Notes: generated by a model from the letters alone, not told the origin. A DNA stretch of 43,610 nucleotides from a bacterium (GCA_025774245.1 JALGWI010000019.1:1-43610); one strand, 5' to 3'; counted from the stretch's first letter, positions 15,805 through 25,250 are shown. Translations and numbers: made by a program.

Positions 15805-17163
15805 CTACTCTATGTAACCGAGCGAGCGGAGCTGCTCGCGTACCTCGTCGTCGACGGGCGATTCGATGGGCTCGTCGCCGTCGCCGCCGTGAGGTCCGGC
15901 GCCGTGCGTCTCCACGTAACGGACTCGGTGCGAGCGAGCGAAGCTCGTCGTGAAAGCCTCCTCGAGAACGCGGCCGGGCATGTCCTTGGCCACGGCCGAT
16001 CCGGCCATCGTCAGGAGCGTCGGCGCGATGTCGTAGACGGTCGCGCCCTGAAGCTCGACGCCGCGCGCGATCCCCGGACCGGCCAGGATCGCGACGCCGT
16101 CGAGCGAGTGCTGCCCGATGCCCATGTGCGGCCTCCCCTCCCCCCAGACTCCGGGACCCCGGAACCCGTGGTCGGAGCAGACGAGGACCGTCGCGTCCTC
16201 GGGGAAGATCTCCAGAATCCGCCCGACGTTCGCGTCGGCGTAGCGGTAGTACTCGCGCACGAGATCGACGAGGGCCTCGGTCTGTCTGGAGAGAAGAACC
16301 GTCGCGGGCTTCGACAGGTCGACGGGCGGACGCGTCTCCGGGTCCATGTACACCCAGAAGCGGTGGCTCACCTCGTCGACCCCGCGGATGTAGACGCACG
16401 AGAGGTCGGGCATCTCATCCGCCAGAAGCGAGAGGGCGACGGTCACTGCCGTCTCGTCTCCGGAGAACGCCCGTCTCAGGGCCTCCTCGTTCTGCCCCTC
16501 GAGGCTCCGGAGGCCGAGCTCGCTCTCCATGTTCACGAATCCGGCCATCTCCTCCGCGGTCACGCTGCCGGACTCGCGCACGAGGGGGGCGATGCGCTCC
16601 GCCAGTCCCGCGGGGAACGTGACGCTCCCGCCGGCCTCCTCGCCGGTGAACCCGGAGAGCCGCTGAACGTACTGCGAGACCATGAAGCCGTTCACTTCCC
16701 AGGCCGGCCACGTCACGAGCCAGCCGATGATCCCGACCTCGCGTCCTGCCCCTCCGATCACGTCCCAGAAGGCGCTCGCGCGCCACATGTTGCTGGAGAA
16801 CGGCGTGTTGTGGAACTCCGCGGCGGCCCCCTTCTCCTTCACGAAGCCCGAGATCCCGTGTTCCTCGGGCGGCTTCCCCGTCGCGATCGTGGTCCAGATC
16901 ACCGGCGACCCCTGACGCGGATCGAGCGATCGCAGAGGCCCGGACGCTCCTCGCTCGATCAGGCTCGCGAGGTTCGGAAGCTCGCCGCGCTCGAGCATCG
17001 GCCGGATGACGCTCCACTCGGCGCCGTCGATCCCGAGGACGACGATCGGTCCGTCCTCCGCGGCCGGAGGAGACGCCGACTGGCAACCCCCGACAACGAG
17101 AAGGACCGTCGCCAGGAGAAGCGTGGCAGCGATGGAAGCCTTGACGTGTCTAGTCCGTGCCAT
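15805..17163 (-). CDS. AlkP-superfamily phosphodiesterase-like lipoprotein (array member 4)
   Basis: 452 residues with a lipoprotein signal (LLVVGGC, lipidated Cys27), so it is predicted to be anchored in a membrane facing the periplasm. The AlkP/PF01663 motifs are complete: Asp46 in LGIDG, Thr in PVIWTTIATG, EEHGI, RGVDEVSHRFW, CSDHGF and GQHSLDGV. The C-terminus is ESPVDDEVREQLRSLGYIE. A flexible Gly/His/Asp linker (GAGPHGGDGDEP) precedes that tail. GGAGGACAC lies before ATG 17163. The stop is about 29 bases before the start of the degenerate paralogue, which it resembles most, suggesting a local duplication followed by loss of the active site in that copy. Substrate unknown. Confidence 0.84.
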   Translation of the reverse strand: MARTRHVKASIAATLLLATVLLVVGGCQSASPPAAEDGPIVVLGIDGAEWSVIRPMLERGELPNLASLIERGASGPLRSLDPRQGSPVIWTTIATGKPPEEHGISGFVKEKGAAAEFHNTPFSSNMWRASAFWDVIGGAGREVGIIGWLVTWPAWEVNGFMVSQYVQRLSGFTGEEAGGSVTFPAGLAERIAPLVRESGSVTAEEMAGFVNMESELGLRSLEGQNEEALRRAFSGDETAVTVALSLLADEMPDLSCVYIRGVDEVSHRFWVYMDPETRPPVDLSKPATVLLSRQTEALVDLVREYYRYADANVGRILEIFPEDATVLVCSDHGFRGPGVWGEGRPHMGIGQHSLDGVAILAGPGIARGVELQGATVYDIAPTLLTMAGSAVAKDMPGRVLEEAFTTSFARSHRVRYVETHGAGPHGGDGDEPIESPVDDEVREQLRSLGYIE

Positions 17164-17220
17164 GTGTCCTCCGGACCCGCGCGACCCTCCGACGCTCCCC
17201 GGTCGCCGTCCGTGTGCCGT

Positions 17221-17280
17221 GCTCGGTGTCGGTGTGTCCTGCTCGACGGCCGCGTGTCCCGCTCGACGGCCGCGTATCCT
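17221..17280. repeat. Three tandem 20-base repeats between array members 3 and 4
   Basis: Three adjacent 20-base units lie in the gap between two AlkP genes and end at the stop codon of the upstream one. The second (17241-17260) and third (17261-17280) share GCTCGACGGCCGCGT exactly; the first (17221-17240) is diverged but keeps GCTCG and GTGTCCT. It looks like slippage or a degenerate minisatellite. Confidence 0.6.
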
Positions 17281-18589
17281 ACTCGATGTAACCGAGCGAC
17301 CTCAGACGCTCGCGAACCTCGTCGTCGACCGGCGACTCGATCGGCTCCTCGTCGACTCCTTCGCGCTCGGCGTCCTCGTACGTCTCGACGGTGCCGACTG
17401 GGTGCGCGCGCAGGAAGGAGGGATCGATCGCCTCCGTGAGCACCTTCCCGTCCATGTCCTCGGCGACCGGAAGCCCGAGGAGCGCCAGGATCGTCGGCGT
17501 GATGTCGAGGACGCTGACGTCCCCGAGCTCGCGCGCAGCGACTACGTCCTTCCCCGCGATGACGAAGACGCCGGTCGGGTCGTGCATCGGAATGCCCCAC
17601 ACGTATCTCTCGCCCCGGAGCTTCGGCCCCGAGTGGCCGTGGTCAGACGTGACGATCACCGTCGTGTTCTCGTCCGCGAGCTCGAGAAGCTCGCCGAGCA
17701 CGGAGTCCATGTACTCGTAGTACCTGGGAATGACCTCGCCGAAGAGCGCCGCGTCCTCTGCCGTCGTTCCGGGGCCCGTGCCGGGGAGCATGTCGACCCA
17801 GTAGAGGTGCGAGGGTCCGTCGACGGCCCTGAAATAGACGGCGAAGAAGTCGACCGGCATCACGCGCGCCATCTCGAACGCGACCGCCCGGGCCGTCTCG
17901 TCGGTGGCGATGAAGTCCTTGAGCCCGTCGAACTTCGTCCGTCGCTCGCCCTTCGCCGGAACCTCGCCCGTCACGAACGTGGCCGCCCGCTCGTCGGGAA
18001 CGTCGCCCTTCGTGACCCGGAGGCGATCGAGGTCGTCCGCGAGCCCGTCGGGGAAGGTGATCGCGCGCCCTCCTGCGTGCAGATCGTGCCGTTCGTAGTT
18101 GAAGTAGCTCGTGACGAGGTAGCCGTTCACAGGCTCCGCCGGCCAGGTAGCGAGCCACGCGATCACACCGACGACGAGGCCCCGCTCGCCCAGTATGTTC
18201 CAGATCGTCTTCACGCGCCGGACGTTCGCCGTCACCGGCGTGGGCTCGTGCCGCCCACTCACGTTCTTCACGAACCCCGTGATGCCGTGCTTCCCGGGGA
18301 GCTTCCCCGTGGCGACGCTCGTCCAGATGACCGGCGACTCCAGAACGTCGAGCGACCTGATCTCGCCCCAGCAGCCCTCCTGCATGAGCGCCTCGAAGTT
18401 GGGAAGGCGGCCGTCCTCGAGCAGGGGTCCCATGACGTCCCACTCCATGCCGTCGATCCCGATCAGCATGATCCTGCGCTCGATCGGTTCGGGCGCGGTC
18501 TCGGTCGTCGCGCACGAGACGACGAAGACGAGCGTCGCCGCCAGGCACGCTGCTACGATGGTAGGCAGAAGTCGCTTTCCGACCGTCAC
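17279..18589 (-). CDS. AlkP-superfamily phosphodiesterase-like lipoprotein (array member 3)
   Basis: 436 residues with a lipoprotein signal (FVVSC, Cys26). Active-site motifs are complete: Asp46 in LIGIDG, Thr in PVIWTSVATG, GKHGI, RAVDGPSHLYW, TSDHGH and PMHDPTGV. The tail is ESPVDDEVRERLRSLGYIE. The start is the GTG at 18589: it overlaps the TGA of the upstream gene as GTGA (18586-18589) and has GGAGG six bases before it, so translation is probably coupled. The middle region (EVPAKGERRTKFDG) differs from the other members, as expected if each paralogue recognises a different substrate. Function is inferred only at the superfamily level. Confidence 0.84.
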   Translation of the reverse strand: MTVGKRLLPTIVAACLAATLVFVVSCATTETAPEPIERRIMLIGIDGMEWDVMGPLLEDGRLPNFEALMQEGCWGEIRSLDVLESPVIWTSVATGKLPGKHGITGFVKNVSGRHEPTPVTANVRRVKTIWNILGERGLVVGVIAWLATWPAEPVNGYLVTSYFNYERHDLHAGGRAITFPDGLADDLDRLRVTKGDVPDERAATFVTGEVPAKGERRTKFDGLKDFIATDETARAVAFEMARVMPVDFFAVYFRAVDGPSHLYWVDMLPGTGPGTTAEDAALFGEVIPRYYEYMDSVLGELLELADENTTVIVTSDHGHSGPKLRGERYVWGIPMHDPTGVFVIAGKDVVAARELGDVSVLDITPTILALLGLPVAEDMDGKVLTEAIDPSFLRAHPVGTVETYEDAEREGVDEEPIESPVDDEVRERLRSLGYIE

Positions 18590-19857
18590 TCCGTCCTCCT
18601 GTCCATGCGCTCGTACGAGGGGATGTTCCTCGCCCCGTGCCGCGCGAGGTAGCCCGGCTCGAACGCCTCCTCGAACACCTCTCCGTCCATGTCGTTGGCC
18701 ACGGGGAGACCGTAGAGCGCCAGGATCGTCGGCGTCACGTCTCGCACGTTCGCCTCGCCGACCTCGACGCCGCTCCGGAAGCCGTCCCCGGCCGCGATCA
18801 GAACGCCGACCGGGCCGTGCTCGTTGATGCCGCCCGGCTTCTTGCCGGGCTTCGGTCCCTCGAAGCCGTGGTCGGAACACACGATCACGGTCGCGCCGTC
18901 CCCGTACGCCTCCACGAGCTCACCGAGCATCTCGTCGGCGTACTCGTAGTAGAGGTCGACGGTCTCGCCGAAGACCCGCGCGTCGGTGTGAGAGATGGGA
19001 ATGCCGACCTCGCCGCGGTGCGCCGCGGCCCAGAACTTGTGGCAGACCGAATCCACGCCGCGAAGGTACACGATGCAGACGTCGGTCGGATGCTCCCGAA
19101 TGAGGTGTTTCGCCACCCGAAGGAACGTGCGGTCGCCGGCGTGGAAGTCCCGGAGGGGCGCGATCGTGCGCTCGAGCGCGTCGATCGCCCGCATCTCGAC
19201 GAAGAGCTCGTCCATCGGAAGCTCCCGCGCCTCATCCCTGGTCAGCGCCGCGTCGGGTGAGACGAACCTGGCGATCTCCTCGTCGGTGAGCATGTCCGAA
19301 GTGATGCGGAGCGGCTCGATCTCCGTCAGGAGCTCCTCGGGGTAGGTCAGGTCCTCGGGCAGTTCCCTGCCCGGCTTCTGGCCGAAACGGAAATAGTCGG
19401 TGACCATGTAGCCGTTCACCGCCTCGGCGGGCCAGCTCACGAGCCAGCCGATCACGGTGACGGTCTTCCCCTCCTCGCCGAGGATGTCCCAGAACGTTCG
19501 CGCGGTCCGCACGTTGCTCGTCAGGATCTTCTTCGACGTCGGGTCGATGTAGTCCGAGATGCCGTGCTTCTCGGGGTTCTTCCCCGTCGCGATGGTGGTC
19601 CAGATGACGGGCGACTTCTGCTTGGGCTCGAGGGAACGGAGCCCGCACGAGACGCCGGAGTCGATGAGCCGCTGGAGATTCGGCATCCGCCCCTCCTCGA
19701 GGAGCGGGCGGATCACGGCCCACTCGGCCGCGTCGATGCCGACCATGAGGAGCCTGCGGTCCGCCGGATCTCCGCCGCCGCATCCGGCGAGAGCCGCCAC
19801 GAGGATCGTGGTCGTTACGGCGGCCACGAGGCCGATCGCGAGCAGTCTTCGTGTCAT
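18586..19857 (-). CDS. AlkP-superfamily phosphodiesterase-like lipoprotein without C-terminal tail (array member 2)
   Basis: 423 residues with a lipoprotein signal (AALAGC, Cys26). Motifs: Asp42 in VGIDAAEW (Ala replaces the usual Gly after the Asp), Thr in PVIWTTIATG, EKHGI, RGVDSVCHKFW, CSDHGF and NEHGPVGV. It ends SYERMDRRTE, lacking the SPVDxE...LRSLGYI tail of four other members. The missing tail is not in another frame downstream, because the next gene starts at the stop codon. ATG 19857 has AGAGGA upstream. All metal ligands are present, so the protein is probably active. Periplasmic, membrane anchored; substrate unknown. Confidence 0.83.
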   Translation of the reverse strand: MTRRLLAIGLVAAVTTTILVAALAGCGGGDPADRRLLMVGIDAAEWAVIRPLLEEGRMPNLQRLIDSGVSCGLRSLEPKQKSPVIWTTIATGKNPEKHGISDYIDPTSKKILTSNVRTARTFWDILGEEGKTVTVIGWLVSWPAEAVNGYMVTDYFRFGQKPGRELPEDLTYPEELLTEIEPLRITSDMLTDEEIARFVSPDAALTRDEARELPMDELFVEMRAIDALERTIAPLRDFHAGDRTFLRVAKHLIREHPTDVCIVYLRGVDSVCHKFWAAAHRGEVGIPISHTDARVFGETVDLYYEYADEMLGELVEAYGDGATVIVCSDHGFEGPKPGKKPGGINEHGPVGVLIAAGDGFRSGVEVGEANVRDVTPTILALYGLPVANDMDGEVFEEAFEPGYLARHGARNIPSYERMDRRTE

Positions 19858-19934
19858 GCCGATTCCTCTTCGACGGCGACGCCCCCGCGTGCGAGAGCGC
19901 CGCTTGTGCGCCCGGCCGAGAACGGCCGGCACCC

Positions 19935-19968
19935 GAAGCGCGCGGCACATCCTTCGGGAGCGCGCTTC
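19935..19968 (-). other. Intercistronic hairpin between array members 1 and 2
   Basis: GAAGCGCGC (19935-19943) pairs perfectly with GCGCGCTTC (19960-19968) around a 16-base loop, immediately past the stop codon of array member 1. No T-tract follows. It may mark an RNA processing point inside the long operon. Confidence 0.4.
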
Positions 19969-19969
19969 C

Positions 19970-21307
19970 TTACTCGATGTAGCCCAAGGACCTCAGTCGC
20001 TCCTTGATCTCCTCGTCCACCGGCGAGATCACCGGCTCGTCCGTGTCGGGCTCGGTCCGCTCCGCCTCGTACGTGTCGACGAAGCTCACCGGGTTCCGCT
20101 CGAGGAAGCTCTCGTCGACGACGTCCGTGAGAACGTAGCCGTCCATGTCCCTGCCCACCGACTCACCGAAGAGGGCCAGGATTGTCGGGGTGATGTCCAT
20201 GACGCTCGCCTCGCTGCCCTCCCGCGGGCCGCCGATCCCCGGCCCCGCTGCGGCGATCACGCCGACGGGCCTGTGCATCCAGGTCCCGAGCTTGAGGCCG
20301 TCCTTCGAGCGGAACGGCCCCCGGAAACCGTGGTCGGAGCACACGATGACCGTCGCGTCGTCGCCGAAGCCGTCGGCGAACTCGCCGATCAGCTCGTCGA
20401 TCCGCTCGTAGTACCGCGGGATGAGATCGGAGAAGGTCTCGATGAACTCGTCGCTCTGGAAGAGATCGACCGTCGACGGGTCCATCTGCGCCCAGTAGCG
20501 ATGGCAGCAGATGTCGAGGCCGTTGATGTAGACCGCGAGGAAGTCGAGTTCCTCACCGGATTCGAGGAGGTGGTTCGTGATCGCGCGGACCGATTCGTCG
20601 ACCGTGTAGATCTCACGGAAGCCCTGCGCGCCGCCCTGCAGGGTCAGGTTGTCGGTCGCCCTCCACGCGTCGCCGTTCAGGTAGTACGCGATGTCGTCGT
20701 CGCTCGTCTCGTCGACCGTCCGCACGAAGGGCGCGAGCTCAGTCCTGAGCTCCTCCGGGTACGTGACGTGCTCCATGCTCTCGAAGTACTCCTCCCGCGC
20801 GTACCCGATCCTGTCGCTCACCCAGTAGCCGTTCGTCGGAAGCGCCGGCCAGCCGACCATCCAGTTGATGACGCCGACCCTGTGGCCCTTCTCCCCCAGG
20901 ATGTCCCAGATCGAGCGCGCCTTCCATCGGAGCGAGCTGAAGAGCGGCTGCCCCGGCATGTCCTCGAGGAAGTTACTGATGCCGTGCTTGTGCGGCGCCT
21001 TGCCGGTCGCGATGGTCGTCCAGATGATCGGCGACTTCATCCGGGGCTCCAGCGAGCGGAGGTCCCTTCTGACTCCATCTTCGATGATCCGCGCGAGGTT
21101 CGGGAGCTTCCCTTGAGCGAGGAGGGGATCCGCGACCCGCCAGTCCATCCCGTCGATGCCGATGAGTATGACACGGCGCCCGGACGCGCTCTCGCGCCCG
21201 CACCCCGCCAGGGCTGCCACGAGCGCAGCAAGGATGAGAACCGCGACGATCGTCGCGCCTACCACTCGAGTTGTCGGTCTTCCGTTCTTCCCGCGCGCGG
21301 TCGCCAT
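19970..21307 (-). CDS. AlkP-superfamily phosphodiesterase-like lipoprotein (array member 1)
   Basis: 445 residues with a positively charged N-terminus and a lipoprotein signal (AALAGC, Cys36). Motifs are complete: Asp52 in LIGIDG, Thr in PIIWTTIATG, HKHGI, NGLDICCHRYW, CSDHGF and WMHRPVGV. The tail is ISPVDEEIKERLRSLGYIE. The start ATG at 21307 shares its A with the TGA of glyS (TGATG), so this first array member is translationally tied to a housekeeping tRNA synthetase gene. It is in the COG3379-like AlkP family; hydrolysis or transfer of a phospho group on an envelope molecule is the likely chemistry, but this is inference. Confidence 0.85.
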   Translation of the reverse strand: MATARGKNGRPTTRVVGATIVAVLILAALVAALAGCGRESASGRRVILIGIDGMDWRVADPLLAQGKLPNLARIIEDGVRRDLRSLEPRMKSPIIWTTIATGKAPHKHGISNFLEDMPGQPLFSSLRWKARSIWDILGEKGHRVGVINWMVGWPALPTNGYWVSDRIGYAREEYFESMEHVTYPEELRTELAPFVRTVDETSDDDIAYYLNGDAWRATDNLTLQGGAQGFREIYTVDESVRAITNHLLESGEELDFLAVYINGLDICCHRYWAQMDPSTVDLFQSDEFIETFSDLIPRYYERIDELIGEFADGFGDDATVIVCSDHGFRGPFRSKDGLKLGTWMHRPVGVIAAAGPGIGGPREGSEASVMDITPTILALFGESVGRDMDGYVLTDVVDESFLERNPVSFVDTYEAERTEPDTDEPVISPVDEEIKERLRSLGYIE

Positions 21308-23394
21308 CAAGCGTCCTCCGTCTCCTCTCCTTCGAGCACGACCGTCGAGAAGTCGGCGATGCGAAGGAAGAGAGCTTTCACCTTCGCGAGAAGCCCCAGC
21401 CTCGACTGCTTGAGGCTCTCGTCGTCCACCATGACCATGACGTCGTCGAAGAACGTGTCGATCGGCTTCCGCAGGTTCAGAAGCTCGCGAACCGCGCGAT
21501 CGAAATCGCCGGCGGCGATCGCCTCTTCGACGAGACGCTCCGCCTCGACGCTCGCAGCGTCGAGAGCCTTCGACGAGGGCTCCACCAGGGCGCCGCCGTC
21601 GTGCGCAGGGTCGCCCTGTCCCTTGAGGATGTTCATCACGCGGCGCGCGCCGATGACGAGGCCTGCGAAGTCCTCCGACGCGCGGAAGTGCGTGAGCGCT
21701 TCGATCCTCGGCCGCACGCCGACCAGGTTGTCGAACGAGGCCTCGAGGACCGCATCGACGAGGTCGTAGGAGTAGCCCGCGTCGATGTAGAAGTTCCTCG
21801 CGCGCTGCCTGACGAAGCCGAGCACGTCCGAGACGATCTCGGACGACGGAGCGTCCCCTTCGGAGAAGCCCCGCGCCGCCTCGCGGGCGAGGTCGCCGAT
21901 CGAGACGGGGAGTCCCTTCTCGTCGATCGTCCGCACGAGACCGATGGCCTGCCGCCTCAGGGCGTACGGATCCTGGGACCCCGTCGGCACGAGCCCGGCC
22001 GAGAAACAGCCGACGATCGAGTCGATGCGGTCCACCATGCTCAAGATGATCCCCGCAGCGCTCTCAGGCAAGTCGTCCCCCGCAAACCGCGGCAGGTAGT
22101 GCTCGTAGATGGCCGTCGCCACGCCCTCGGGCTCCCCCGAGACCGTCGCATATTCCCGGCCCATGATCCCCTGGAGCTCGGTGAACTCCTTCCCGTCCCT
22201 GACCATCTCGGTCACGAGATCGGCCTTCGCCAGCCTCGCCGCCCTCTCGGCGGTGGCGGTCTCGTCCGAGCCCAGCTGCTCGCCGACGATCCGCGCGAGC
22301 CGCTCAAGGCGTTCGGTCTTCTCGTAGAGCGAGCCCAGGCCTTCGAGCCAGACGACGTTCCGAAGGGCCTCGACCTTGCTCTCGAACGGCGACTTCGTGT
22401 CTTCCTTCCAGTAGAACTCGGCGTCGGCGAGCCGCGACTCGAGCACGCGCTCGTTGCCGCGCCGGACGGCGTCCACGAAGTCCTGCGGACCGTTCATCAC
22501 GCAGAGGAAGAAGGGAAGGAGCCCGTGGCCGTCCGTCTCGACCGCGAAGTAGCGCTGGTGCCCCCTCATCGCTGCGACGACGACGTCCTTCGGAAGGGCG
22601 ATGAAGCGCTCGTCGAACCGTCCGGTGAAGACCGTGGGGAACTCCACGAGGAACGTGACCTCGTCGAGCAGGCCCTCATCGGGAATGACGGTCCCGCCGC
22701 ACCCGACGGCCTCGCGATCGATCCCCTCCTCGATTGCCCGCCTGCGCGCCGCGACGTCCGCGACGACGTAGGCGTCCTCGAGCACGCGGAGGTAGTCGTC
22801 GGGGCACGCGATCGCGTGCGGGCCGGACGACCAGAATCTGAGTCCGCGCGTCTCGCGGCCGGCGGAGACGCCGGCGTACTCGAAGTCGAGGACGTCTTCT
22901 CCGAAGAGGGCCACGATCCAGCGGATCGGCCTTCCGAAACGCGCCTCGCCTCCCCAGCGCATCGTCTTCGGGAACGTGATCGCCGCCACGGCGGCGCCGA
23001 GGCAGTCCGCGAGCACCTCGACCGCCGGCCTCCCCTCGTCGGTCACCTCGACGCGGACGTAGTCGTCCTTGACCTCGAGCGCCTCGACCGCCACGCCCTG
23101 GGACTTCGCGAAGCCGATGGCCGCCCTGGTCGGGCTGCCGTCCTCCCCGAACGCGACCTTCGCGGGCGGACCCTTGACCGCGCGGACGCGCGTCTCCTGG
23201 CTCTCGGCTACGCCCGAGCAGAAGATCGCGATTCGTCTGGGGGTCGCGTAGGTCCTGACGGTTCCCACGTCGAACGAGAGGCGCGCCTCGCCAAGCTGTC
23301 GCTCGAGCGCCGCGCGAAGATCCTCGACGGCCGGAGGAACGTACGACGCCGGCAGCTCTTCAACGCCGATCTCTAGGAAGAGGTCTCTCACCAT
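21307..23394 (-). CDS. glyS: Glycyl-tRNA synthetase beta subunit
   Basis: 695 residues, the normal size for the bacterial beta chain, which carries tRNA-binding HD-like and C-terminal DALR-type anticodon domains. The start LFLEIGVEELPASYVPPA and the internal KTMRWG, FGRPIRWIVALFG and RAIALVR-like (RRQAIGLVRTI) blocks are diagnostic. It pairs with the alpha subunit encoded just upstream to form the alpha2-beta2 enzyme that charges tRNA-Gly in the cytoplasm. ATG 23394 overlaps the alpha-subunit stop by one base (TGATG), and its own stop overlaps the first AlkP gene the same way. The reading frame is open further upstream, but that part belongs to the glyQ region. Confidence 0.96.
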   Translation of the reverse strand: MVRDLFLEIGVEELPASYVPPAVEDLRAALERQLGEARLSFDVGTVRTYATPRRIAIFCSGVAESQETRVRAVKGPPAKVAFGEDGSPTRAAIGFAKSQGVAVEALEVKDDYVRVEVTDEGRPAVEVLADCLGAAVAAITFPKTMRWGGEARFGRPIRWIVALFGEDVLDFEYAGVSAGRETRGLRFWSSGPHAIACPDDYLRVLEDAYVVADVAARRRAIEEGIDREAVGCGGTVIPDEGLLDEVTFLVEFPTVFTGRFDERFIALPKDVVVAAMRGHQRYFAVETDGHGLLPFFLCVMNGPQDFVDAVRRGNERVLESRLADAEFYWKEDTKSPFESKVEALRNVVWLEGLGSLYEKTERLERLARIVGEQLGSDETATAERAARLAKADLVTEMVRDGKEFTELQGIMGREYATVSGEPEGVATAIYEHYLPRFAGDDLPESAAGIILSMVDRIDSIVGCFSAGLVPTGSQDPYALRRQAIGLVRTIDEKGLPVSIGDLAREAARGFSEGDAPSSEIVSDVLGFVRQRARNFYIDAGYSYDLVDAVLEASFDNLVGVRPRIEALTHFRASEDFAGLVIGARRVMNILKGQGDPAHDGGALVEPSSKALDAASVEAERLVEEAIAAGDFDRAVRELLNLRKPIDTFFDDVMVMVDDESLKQSRLGLLAKVKALFLRIADFSTVVLEGEETEDA

Positions 23395-24374
23395 CAGCTC
23401 GCCCCCCTTCCCGCGGAGTCGTCGGGAGCGCCGCCGGCCGCCTCGCCGCCCGCCGTTCCGTCGCCCGTGGCGTCCGGCCGCTCGTCCTTCGGAAGGAGCG
23501 GGAAACCGAGCTCCTCCCGAAGCTCGACGTAGCGCACCGCCGCCTTGCGTGCGAGCTTCCTGACGCGCGCGATGTACCCCGTGCGCTCGGTCACGCTGAT
23601 CGCGCCGCGAGCGTCGAGGACGTTGAAGGTGTGCGAGCACAGCAGCAGGTACTCGTACGCGGGACCGAGGAGGTTCAGCTCGAAGAGCCTGAACGCCTCC
23701 GACTCGGCCTTGTCGAAAAGCTCGCGGTGGAACGGAACGTCGGCCTCCTCGAAGTGGTATCGCGAGAAGTCCACCTCGAGCCTCTTCTGGATCTCGCCGA
23801 AGCTGACGCCCGGCGCCCACTCGAGCTCGAAGAAGCTCTCGACGCCCTGGAGGAACGTCCCGAGCCTGCCCAGACCGTAGGTGATCTCGACCGACGGAAC
23901 CGTGAGCTCGAACCCTCCCACCTGCTGGAAGTAGGTGAACTGCGTGATCTCCATTCCGTCGATCCAGACCTCCCAGCCGAGACCGGCAGCACCCAGGGTC
24001 GGCGACTCCCAGTCGTCCTTGACGAGCCTGACGTCGTGCTCCTTGAGCACGATCCCGAGCGTCTCGAGGCTCGCGAAGTAGACGTCGAGGACGTCGTCGG
24101 GCGGCGGCTTCAGAAGCACCTGGTACTGGAGAAACTGCTGCATGCGGATGGGGTTCTCTCCGTAGCGGCCGTCCTTCGGGCGGCGCGACGGCTCCACATA
24201 CGCGACCTTCCAGGGCTCGGGGCCGAGCGACCGCAGAAACGTCGACGGGTTGAAGGTCCCCGCGCCGACGGCGGCGTTGTACGGCTGCGTGATGATGCAG
24301 CCGTATTCGGCCCAGTACTCCTGGAGTCGGAGAATGATGTCCTGGAAGAGAAGTCCCTTGCGCTCAGCGTTCAT
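23394..24374 (-). CDS. glyQ: Glycyl-tRNA synthetase alpha subunit
   Basis: 326 residues. The N-terminus TFQDII-like ([18 protein letters not shown]) with [17 protein letters not shown], and [20 protein letters not shown] with [13 protein letters not shown], are characteristic of the class II catalytic alpha chain. The protein is slightly longer than usual because of a low-complexity Gly/Ala/Asp tail of about 30 residues at the C-terminus. In many bacteria the N-terminal motif reads AEVGAGT; here it is AAVGAGT. The gene overlaps the end of recO by 11 bases and glyS by one base, fitting the common recO-glyQ-glyS order. Confidence 0.96.
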   Translation of the reverse strand: MNAERKGLLFQDIILRLQEYWAEYGCIITQPYNAAVGAGTFNPSTFLRSLGPEPWKVAYVEPSRRPKDGRYGENPIRMQQFLQYQVLLKPPPDDVLDVYFASLETLGIVLKEHDVRLVKDDWESPTLGAAGLGWEVWIDGMEITQFTYFQQVGGFELTVPSVEITYGLGRLGTFLQGVESFFELEWAPGVSFGEIQKRLEVDFSRYHFEEADVPFHRELFDKAESEAFRLFELNLLGPAYEYLLLCSHTFNVLDARGAISVTERTGYIARVRKLARKAAVRYVELREELGFPLLPKDERPDATGDGTAGGEAAGGAPDDSAGRGAS

Positions 24375-25164
24375 CGTCCCGATCCGGTTCGGTTCCCGAG
24401 TGTTCGACCCGTCTGACCTGGGCCAGGAAGTCGATCGACTTGAGTTTCAGTTGACGCCCGGTGTGTTCCTCGAGGAACTCCCGGAGCGTTTCCGCGACCT
24501 CGTCCGAGAGCGCGCTGCCTGCGATCTCGCCCGGCGCGGGGCCCTCGCCCCGCGCGAGGCACGTGAGGAGCGCTGCCGCCCGCGATCCCGCCGTGTGGAT
24601 CTCCGGCCGCGTCGCGAGGCAGTTTCGGCAGACGAGCCCCCCGAGCCGGGGGGCGAAGCGCGGCTCGTCTCCCGGCTCCCCCCCGCAGACCACGCACCGC
24701 GTGAACTCCGGGGTGTACCCGAGGGCCGTCGCGATCGCGAGCTCGAAGCGCCACAGGGCCGGGTCGAGCTCCGCAGGCGGGACGCCGTCCATCTCCTCGA
24801 GCGCGCCGACCACGAGCCCGAAGAGCGCGGCGTCCGGCTCCTCGCCGGAGACGAGTTTGTTGACGAGCTCCAGGACCACGCTCCCGTAGGCCATGCGGAC
24901 GACGTCGCGGCGGAGCGCCGGGAACTCGCGTTCGATCTCCGCCTGGGAGACGAGCGAGAGCTCGCGACCGGGCCGCTTGTAGAAAACCACCCCGGAGACC
25001 ATCAGAGGTTCCAGGGCAGCTCCAAGACGGCCCCCTCCCTTCCGCGCGCCCTTCGCCACCAGCCGCACCTTGCCGTGGTCTTCAGTATAGCACACCACGA
25101 CCTTGCTCGTCTCTCCGAGCCTGTAGGTGCGGAGGACGATCGCCCGCGATTTGACGAGCGCCAT
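24364..25164 (-). CDS. recO: DNA repair protein RecO
   Basis: 266 residues. An N-terminal OB fold ([26 protein letters not shown]) is followed by the helical domain and a four-cysteine zinc site, C157-x2-C160 and C179-x2-C182, as in the zinc-containing RecO subgroup. RecO anneals single-stranded DNA and, with RecR, loads RecA on SSB-coated DNA. ATG 25164 is preceded by GAGGGAACGA. It lies 86 bases after mgtE and overlaps glyQ by 11 bases; the recO-glyQ-glyS order is widespread. Confidence 0.92.
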   Translation of the reverse strand: MALVKSRAIVLRTYRLGETSKVVVCYTEDHGKVRLVAKGARKGGGRLGAALEPLMVSGVVFYKRPGRELSLVSQAEIEREFPALRRDVVRMAYGSVVLELVNKLVSGEEPDAALFGLVVGALEEMDGVPPAELDPALWRFELAIATALGYTPEFTRCVVCGGEPGDEPRFAPRLGGLVCRNCLATRPEIHTAGSRAAALLTCLARGEGPAPGEIAGSALSDEVAETLREFLEEHTGRQLKLKSIDFLAQVRRVEHSGTEPDRDDER

Positions 25165-25250
25165 TCGTTCCCTCGTCCCGGTTCCGTCACCGGGCGTAGT
25201 GCCGCCGCGGGGGTGAGCGTCGGGGCGATCGCTCACGATCGTCCGGGCCC

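Noticed and set aside
15776-16399. Upstream extension of array member 5 to 16399
   Set aside because: The extension runs through another frame of array member 4 and has no family similarity; the anchor helix and ribosome site place the start at 15775 or 15781.
18586-19857. Frameshift as the reason array member 2 lacks the LRSLGYI tail
   Set aside because: The next gene begins at its stop codon and no frame there encodes the tail; the shorter end appears genuine.
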